Below are positions 57,601 through 64,000 of a DNA stretch of 64,000 nt, one piece after another. Both the position numbers and the translations under genes were made by a program. Origin of the DNA: Multifurca ochricompacta (lineage: Eukaryota; Basidiomycota; Agaricomycetes; Russulales; Russulaceae); contig WTXG01000084.1 in NCBI GenBank assembly GCA_022496185.1, forward strand, positions 62,001 through 126,000, written 5' to 3'. How positions within the stretch are numbered: the stretch's first letter is position 1; each line of letters opens with the position of its first letter. The notes beneath the pieces are model-generated. The model worked only from the letters and a program-made list of their open reading frames with translations, did not search any database and was not told the DNA's origin.

Positions 57601-58817
57601 TTAATTTGGATGTATCACTCAACTTCTTCTGGGATATTAATAGGACAATATGGGACATGATCTTCACAGTGTGTTAATTTAATGAAGACAACACTAGAAT
57701 GGTCAGATAAGGTTATATGTATCCAACCAGAGCAGTCAAAGGTTTCCATTGATTCTTTATCATGATTTTTGACACCTTCTTGGTGGCTCTTTGATGGGGC
57801 ATGCTGCCAATCAGTATTTTGGGCACAAGTGTAGATGTAACATGTTGATGTGCCCACAGATCATTTGTGGTCATATTTACTCTGGTAACTGATACAAAGA
57901 GATTCATAATTTTGTAATGAAAAGAAGGAAGTGTTACACACAGGAACCAATAACTCATCACTTCCCACATCAGATTGACAATGGCATCTGCACACTCCCT
58001 CCTAACAGTGTAACCCACTAGATCCTTGATATTCACATTTGCTTCAACCTTGATCACATCTTTCTGCCTTCCCAGGAAAGTCAAAAATTCATTCAGTGGC
58101 AAGACAGATAAGCTTTCACCTGACACATCCTGAACCCCATTAGTTTCAGAGTTCTGAACCTTCTCCAAGTTCTTCTTGGCCTGTCTATTGCCTTTTGCCG
58201 TTATTATGCAGAGAGAACATGTTGCACTTCACATTAAAACATTTGCCTTCAGTGGAAATCTTTTGAGACCTAGGGACTTCTTGCATTTTGAGCACCTCTT
58301 TGAGTCCACCATCTCCAGATAGCTATGAGGTGGGCTTGGGAGAAGTGAGGCACATTAGGATGGGTGTTGATAGCTGGGATCAATTGAGATAACCAAGTAT
58401 CAGAATGTCTGCCAAAACAATCAACAATGTATTGTTTGTCTCTATGTACATCATGTGCGGAAAAGGCACAGTGCAGCTTGCTACATCACTGCTAGCTATC
58501 TCACCTTGATTAGACTTGTAGGCTTAGATGCAGTCAATAATGCAATAGCAACTGCTTCATCTATAGCAGATCTATGTGCTATATTGGCTACCAGATTAAA
58601 TGAATGCATTATTGAGTTATCTCATTTAATGATGTGATTTGATCACATGTCAGATCTTAGATGAACACATTTTTGACTTGTGTTATCTATGCATGATTGT
58701 AATTATGTTGAACTGCTATTCCGGGACCTCTGAACCACTATCTTGGTTCAACAGAATTTGCTGTTGTTTACTTTAAATCACATGATTCGTCAAAGTGCTG
58801 GATGAATTGCATTCACT
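54642..58817 (-). mobile_element. MULE (Mutator-like) transposon with 9-bp TSD
   Basis: 4176 bp flanked by CTTTAAGTG at 54633-54641 and 58818-58826. Long terminal inverted repeats, about 54642-54951 against 58456-58817, include the ends ACTGGATGCAATT / AGTGAATGCAATT and shared ATTAAATGAATG..GATCACATGTCAGATCTTA blocks. Inside is a MULE transposase pseudogene on the minus strand. A second terminal copy occurs at 25910-26397. Confidence 0.92.
55362..58168 (-). pseudogene. MULE transposase with SWIM zinc finger, broken
   Basis: From N to C on the minus strand: a FAR1-like N-terminal zone with FDCSGWIHITL..HCEDHVPYCPINIPEEVE (57730-57615); the transposase core with LLSEIYGSGLPLGYLL and FTLTDKDWSEINAFLAVIPDAKHQICYWHA (57160-56915); an acidic linker (56560-56400); FCPVPHRKPILHLFTKHFCQH..VWGYLWTVWY (56370-56160); SWIM finger WTCNCGQQKYQSQHLCKHLV (C-x-C-x10-C-x-H, 55843-55780); and a C-terminal tail to 55362. 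Several frame changes and stops. The motif order matches MULE transposases of agaricomycetes. Confidence 0.88.
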
Positions 58818-59060
58818 CTTTAAGTGGCTTCAGAATAACTGCTCATTTCACCCACATTAACTCAGCCCATCCATTCAAAACTGAGGTTTTGGGCTATGAT
58901 AATGTTGTGGAAGTATCATATGTTACTCTATTTCTGTCAGTGGGCATTGTGACTAATTTCCTTCAAGTTCTGGTCTCCAGTCACATGACTTTGCCCTGCT
59001 TTTGTTCAAACCTCTTCTGAGTCATCCCACCAGACCATCCTCTTTCTTTGTCTCATACTC

Positions 59061-60522
59061 TTGCTTTCTTCCCCACTTTGAATGTTTATGTTGAAGACCA
59101 GGTTCACTAAGTGATGTTCTCCTGAATTTCCAATATTAGTGTCATTACAACTTATCAAGTATCTTTGCATACCTTTCATTCTGATGGTTGGATAATGCTG
59201 ACATCTACTTCCCCATCAGGGACTGGGACTGGGCCAGGTTCTCTGGCATAATGTTTCAACTTCATTTGCCTGCAGTCAAACCAGTGCTTACCATTTACCT
59301 CCAAGATGTTGGAGACTTCAGGATAATCAACCCATGCTCTATTTTCTGGTAGGCCAAGTTGATTCTCTGGTGAATAATGTTCAAGCTCTGTGTCTGGTTC
59401 TGTCAGGCTTTCCTCAACATTGGAGGTGCTGTTGCTGATGCTAATAATACTTTGGGCATGATTGTGAATAGCAGGGTGAACATGGGAGGATTTTTGGTTT
59501 GTGGTCATTCAAATGTGCTGTGGATTTCCTGACTTGTAACCCACTTTATATATTGCAGGTTTTTTAGTCTACCCAGCAACTGCCTACCCAAAGTTCAAGA
59601 TCTGGAATGCTGCAGAGCAATGTAAGGTCTTCCTGTGTCTTTATATGATAAAGCATCCCACTGAATGTGTTAATTGCATCCCTGTCTTTGCAGTTCCTCT
59701 CACTCCCAACACACAAGCTCCAGCCTTGAGCAATGAGCCACCCTGTATGTCAAGTGTAGTCTATGTAAAATGTGCCCTCCTGAATGTGCTAATTGTATCC
59801 TACACCAGAAGACTTATCTTGTGGTTCACCTCCACAACTGTACATACCAGTCCTCATGGCAAAATCCACAGCACATAAGAAATCCAAGCAAGGTGGCAAG
59901 GCAAAGTTGGCATTGATCTCTCTTGGAAAGAAAGCACAAGGTTAGTACTTCCCTATTTTGCATTGAGATGTTATTGCTTATTGTGTTGCACTTAATCAGG
60001 AACACCAGCAAAAGTCTTTGAGGCTGGTTGAAGAAACTAAGAGGTGCAAACACTGTTTCTCTCCTTCATACATTCCTGACACCATCATCAGCTGAGAATA
60101 ATGTCTTGCACAAGGCTGCAGCTGCTAAAGAGAATACTGCAATGATGATACCACAGCCACCAAGTGGAAGCAGTGTCACTAGCAGCAGATTCAACTTACA
60201 AACTGCAATGCACCTTGAGGACAATAGCAACCTGTACACTGCCCTTTGCATAAGTTGATCCATTATGCACATGGTCTTGCTGAGGATTAGCAGCATTGTG
60301 TCCAGGACTTAACTGCCACAGCTGGGCTTGACTGTTCTGTTACATGGCACTGCCAACCAAAGCCAGTCTGATTATTGCCAAAATCATTGCAATGGTAAGT
60401 TCTTATCTTCTCATCTTTCTCATTTTTAGATGGATCTCCTAGGCTCAAGAGCACCATCACTACTTCAAGCAATTCTGACATGGCTGGGCAATTGAAGAAT
60501 TTATCAAGTCCAGCCTCAGAAC
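59061..60522. other. Unassigned region with short reading frames
   Basis: The longest open stretch is on the minus strand at 59176-59508 (about 110 codons, acidic, not recognised). On the plus strand a Cys-rich stretch KCSLCKMCPPECANC is readable near 59755-59800, and possible GT-AG introns (for example 59621-59689) suggest remnants of a plus-strand gene. No family assigned. Confidence 0.3.
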
Positions 60523-60708
60523 AAGCATGCCTATGCCCATAAATGTGGATATTTTGCTGAAATAACAAACCTGGGTGATGTCGCAAGTGATAGGGACAAG
60601 GATGAAGAGGATGATAATGACAAGGATGATGAGGACAGGGAGGATGATGATGACAAGGATGATGGACTTGAAGGTAATGGGGGTAGCTCAGATACAGGCA
60701 ATGCATGA
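60523..60708 (+). other. C-terminal coding remnant with Asp/Glu-rich tail
   Basis: 62 codons in frame to TGA 60706-60708: KHAYAHKCGYF followed by a run dominated by Asp, Glu and Lys (60580-60670). Preceding plus-strand fragments (EEFIKSSLR type) are in other frames. It may be the end of the plus-strand gene suspected at 59540-60700. Confidence 0.3.
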
Positions 60709-61375
60709 AACATTATGACATTTTTCTGTGTTAGTATGGCCTGAATTTTGGCCAATAACAATGTTTTGAAAAGTCCATGAAGGGATGGTTACATCCCAGT
60801 GTTCAGCATGTATTCTTGTCCATAACAGTTGAAAATTTACTACTAGCAGTATGAAACCTGATGATGAAACTATTACACAAAGTAGAAAAAGTTTCCACTC
60901 CAAAGAACCCTGGAAAGTTGATGAAATTCAACCCATGTAGAGGAGTGTTATTTTTGCCCATATAAAGATGAAAACCATCCCATCAGACAAATTTGGCATG
61001 GGATGAACTTGGGTCAAACTTCAGCAGGAATTCATCCAACTGACTCATACCTTACATGTAGTAAAAAACCACCTTTTCACTCCTCTTTGGAGTAGATTTT
61101 CATTCCAACTCTGGATGAAACTTATTCCATTCTGGGGCTTATCAATACACAAAAACTATATCATAAATTTATCATTTTACACTATTTAAGGGTATGAAAT
61201 GTGGGATGGTTTTCCTACCCTGTAGGTCTCATAGTGCTGTTCTTCTGAGCTTCTGCATGGGACATCATGAACAAGCTGGGAACTAGTCCCCTCAGGGGAG
61301 ACCAAATGCTTTGTGGATGTTGTTCTTGCTGTGTCCCCATGTCTTGCTGTAGGATGCTGGGTAGTTTGTGACATT
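60709..61375. other. Non-coding stretch with GGGATGAA-type inverted motifs
   Basis: Contains CATCCCATC..GGGATGAA and AGGAGTG..CACTCCT inverted motifs and a TATTTAAGGGTATG block that recalls 41620-41720 in the LTR-like block. No gene seen. 61216-61375 does not match the gypsy family although it adjoins gypsy J. Confidence 0.35.
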
Positions 61376-64000
61376 GCATGGAAGACAGGGTGAATCTTCC
61401 ATGTCACTGGGAGTTCTAGTTCATATGTCACTGTTGACAGCTTCTGTTTGATGTGGAAGGGTCCATGACATCAGGGTGCTAGTTTTGCAGTGGGGTGTGA
61501 TGTGTGGATATTACATCCATCAAGCCACACCTAATCTCTGATGTCATAAGGGATGAACCTTGTTGGCTTCACTGTCAGTGGCCATTGCACCTTCAAAAGG
61601 CTCTCATTGGCTGATTTCTGTGCTTTTTCCAATTAGTTGATACATTGTGTAACAGATGGGACATTTGTGGGCTTCTAGGTTCAAGAGGTGCATGGGACCC
61701 TGTCTGAGATGATCTTCTGTGGTAAGCCATAGTGGTGGTGGATGTGGTCATGGTACAGCTTTGCAATGCCTTCTGCTGAGATTGCCTCAAAAATGTATGA
61801 AGATTGTGGCCTTGGAACAGTCATGGTCCATGACTATCAGGACAGAGTCAAAACTATGAGAATTTGGCAACTTGATGATGAAGTCCATTGCAATAGTCTG
61901 AAAAGGTGTTGTCATGAAGGGAGTTGATGGGAGTGTGTGTTGGTGGTCTAGGGTGCATGTTTACTTTATTTGCCTGGTAGTCAGTGCATCCCTTGACATA
62001 GTTCTCAATGTCTTTCTTCATGTTTGGCCACCAGTAGTCACATTTGACCAAGGCATATGTGTTGGCAATGCCTGGGTGGCCAGCAGAAGGGAGGTCATGG
62101 TGAAAATGGATCACCCCCCTTTTAATGTTGTCACCACCAGTGACAACCAGATGGTCACTGTCCTTCCACCACAAACCCTTGATCTGCTTTAGGCCATGTG
62201 TATCAGCCCAGGAGTGGCACAGGGATTGGTTCATATTCTGTGAGACCTGGGCCCAGAGATCTATATTGTGAAGACTGACAACTGCCACATTTGTGAAGAC
62301 ATCTTTGGGGAGGACAGTGACATTGTTGTTGTCTTCCTCAAGTGAAGGGGCAGCTTGCCATGAGAGGGCATCACCTTGTGCATTGTGACTTCTGGCAACA
62401 TGTTTCAGGGTGAAGTTGTATTCCTCTATTTCTAGAACCTCCCTTGTGATACAGTGGCTGACTTTGTGTGGTTCTTTCCAGGAGGTTGGAATGGTTGGTG
62501 TGAATAGTGGTTTTATATGGGGTGCCAGCCAAGTAAGGGTGCCAATGTCACAATGCTTTGACAATTGCTAACAATTCTTGATCCCAGATGTCATAGTTGT
62601 GCTCTGCTGCTGAGAATGTTTCTGAATAGAATGCCACAGGATGTGAGATATCTTTTGCATCATGTTGGGATATCACAGCCCCATTGGTGAAGCTTGAGGC
62701 ATCTACATTTGAGTTTGAATGGTTGCATGAGGTCTGGCTGGATTAGAACAGGTTCTGAGCCTATAATGCCTTTGATACAGTTGAAGGCTTGTTCTTCTTC
62801 CTCCCAATGCCACAGTGTGTCTTTTTTGAGCAGGTTGTTTAATGGTCTTGCAATTCTGGAAAGGCCTTTGATGAAGTGTTCAAATGTGCATTTTGTAGGC
62901 TTCAAGTAGAGATCATGTTCAGCCAGGATGTCAAGTACATGATGGACTCTAGTGTGATGATGGTTGAAATCATATTCCATGGCTACCAGGATGTCATCCA
63001 TGTAGACTAAGACTTCACCAGTGAGGATAAGATCTCAGAAAATGTGATTCATCATTGCTTGGAAGGTTGCTGGGGAGTTTGTCAGGCTGAAGAACATGAC
63101 ATTGGGCTTTAACAGCCATTGGTTTGTTTTGAATGCAGCTTTAGGTTGATTGCTGTTGCAGATGTGTATATGTTATATCCCCAGTGGATATCCATTTTAG
63201 AGAATAGAGATTTAGTACACATGGTGTTGATGAGTTCAGGGATGAGTGGGGGGGGATAGGTGTTTTGTATGATTAACACATTAATTTTAAATTTTATGGT
63301 AATCCTGGACAGGACATAATTTGCCATCTTTCTTTTTGATGAAGAAGGGTGAAGCATAGGGTGATGTGGATGGGCAAATGTATCCTTTGGCCTAGGTGTT
63401 CTTCCCAGAATATGGTGAGTGCCTCCTGTTCAGGTTTCATAAAAGGGTATATTTTACAGTCAACAGAAGGTGGCAGCTCTGGGGAGAAGTTGATTGCATG
63501 GTCCCAGGGTCATAATGGTGGAAAATGCTGTGATTCTTCCTCTGAGAATACTTTACAATTTCTGTGATATTCCACAGGCACAAGATCATCAAAAGTCTTT
63601 TCTTCCTTCCCATGCACAGCTTTCTGTGCAAGCTCTGATGCCTTGGTGACAGCAGTACACCTGATCTTCATCCTCCAGCTCTTCCCACTTGACTGGCTCA
63701 CCAATCAATGATGATTGTGCAACTTATGGGATGGTGTGCAGCATAGTCATAACCAAGGGATGTAATGATGACTGGATAGTATTCCTTATCCATCATCACT
63801 TCTGCCCAGTTGATTTTGGGCTTGAACACTGTCAACCAGGGGTATCCTAGGATGAGGTCTTTGCTGCCTAGATCAGTGATGAGGAAGTGAATATTCTTGG
63901 TACATTCTCCAACCTGCACTGCAAGGTCAGTGTGGTGTGTAATCTTTCCTCCACAGTTGGCCATTCCATCAATGTTCCAGACATTCTTCTCTTGGGGAAG
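61376..64000 (-). pseudogene. Gypsy J pol, deleted, runs off the right edge
   Basis: Same family as gypsy I. Minus-strand order from the edge: protease-RT spacer with LGSKDLILGYPWL (63870), ASELAQKA (63640), RT (63570-63000) retaining MDDILV at about 63001, RNase H (62900-62400), integrase HHCC (62125-61960) and the post-integrase segment YELELPVTWKIHPVFHAM (61425-61375). About 45 residues are missing after KCTFE (near 62880), and most of the integrase core (between IISD near 61700 and NVPSVTQ near 61660) is deleted. Many stops. Gag and the 5' LTR lie beyond 64000; chromodomain and ORF3 are absent at the left junction. Confidence 0.9.

Larger units (their letters stand above)
54347..59020 (+). 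other. Unrecognised plus-strand reading frame split by the MULE
   Basis: Before the MULE (about 54553-54641) the frame reads MEVIVCNIKHPMKGYHAIVK; after it (58827 on) it continues without shift through TAHFTHINSAHPFKTEV..GYDNVVEV to about 59020. The spacing of a HPMKGYHAIVK-type block and an FTHIN..PF..YDNVVEV-type block resembles a small beta-rich (KOW-like) domain that I associate with uncharacterised basidiomycete proteins, but I cannot name the family. The N-terminal part (from 54347) is uncertain. It probably belongs to an older mobile element. Confidence 0.35.

Noticed and set aside
60580..60670. GAT/GAC-rich run as a DNA-level satellite
   Set aside because: Irregular spacing and an open frame through it suggest an acidic protein tail rather than a tandem repeat.
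1..64000. tRNA, rRNA, CRISPR or host metabolic genes
   Set aside because: None recognised on either strand; every longer frame traces to a mobile element or stays unassigned.

Overview
The window looks like transposon-packed heterochromatin from a filamentous basidiomycete fungus, probably an agaricomycete. The evidence is the element mix: Tf1/sushi-type Ty3/gypsy chromoviruses, Ty1/copia elements, a BED-finger hAT, a CACTA/Tnp2 transposase, a MULE and a Tad-like LINE. Small GT-AG introns split the hAT gene, and CpG-to-TpG/CpA decay is heavy. I find no host housekeeping gene, tRNA, rRNA or CRISPR array. Almost every coding stretch is a broken transposon gene.

Left half (1-41096) is one set of nested insertions whose order can be read from target-site duplications (TSDs). 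The outermost recognisable layer is an old gypsy element on the minus strand ('gypsy D', 26398-26918 and 40906-41096). It holds a MULE end (25910-26397), which holds 'gypsy E' (14144-25909). Gypsy E holds a copia LTR (13810-14143) that contains copia A (385-13809), which in turn contains gypsy I (5200-12627, TSD CAAAG). Gypsy E also carries a hAT-type non-autonomous element (15165-16600, TSD CTAGTGGG), a solo copia LTR (17699-18211, TSD AGAAG), and a solo gypsy LTR (18484-25668) hosting copia F (18962-25554, TSD TGACT). Gypsy D separately received gypsy C (26919-40905, TSD CCCAT), whose 3' LTR was hit by copia B (33804-40339, TSD GTTAC).

Right half (41097-64000) is dominated by DNA transposons. 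A Tc1/mariner element (42176-49917) contains a complete hAT (42806-49622, TSD TGCCTGTC), which contains a 5'-truncated LINE (43081-44670, 14-bp TSD). Next come a CACTA Tnp2 pseudogene (49994-54351), itself split by a hAT-type non-autonomous element (52909-53958, TSD GGCAAGGG), and a MULE (54642-58817, 9-bp TSD CTTTAAGTG) that splits an unrecognised plus-strand reading frame. After an unassigned stretch, a deleted gypsy pol (61376-64000) runs off the window.

Points of interest: (1) the gypsy family has a PBS complementary to its own predicted mRNA 5' end, as in Tf1 self-priming; (2) it carries a third ORF between pol and the 3' LTR with a coiled-coil-like segment and an array of zinc knuckles; (3) gag and pol meet at a conserved TTTTTGA slip site; (4) copia has an anticodon-loop half-tRNA-iMet PBS and a perfect hairpin at its predicted RNA 5' end; (5) decay is CpG-directed, so that all eleven premature stops in gypsy C pol and ORF3 are TGA and the other copies point to CGA arginine codons.
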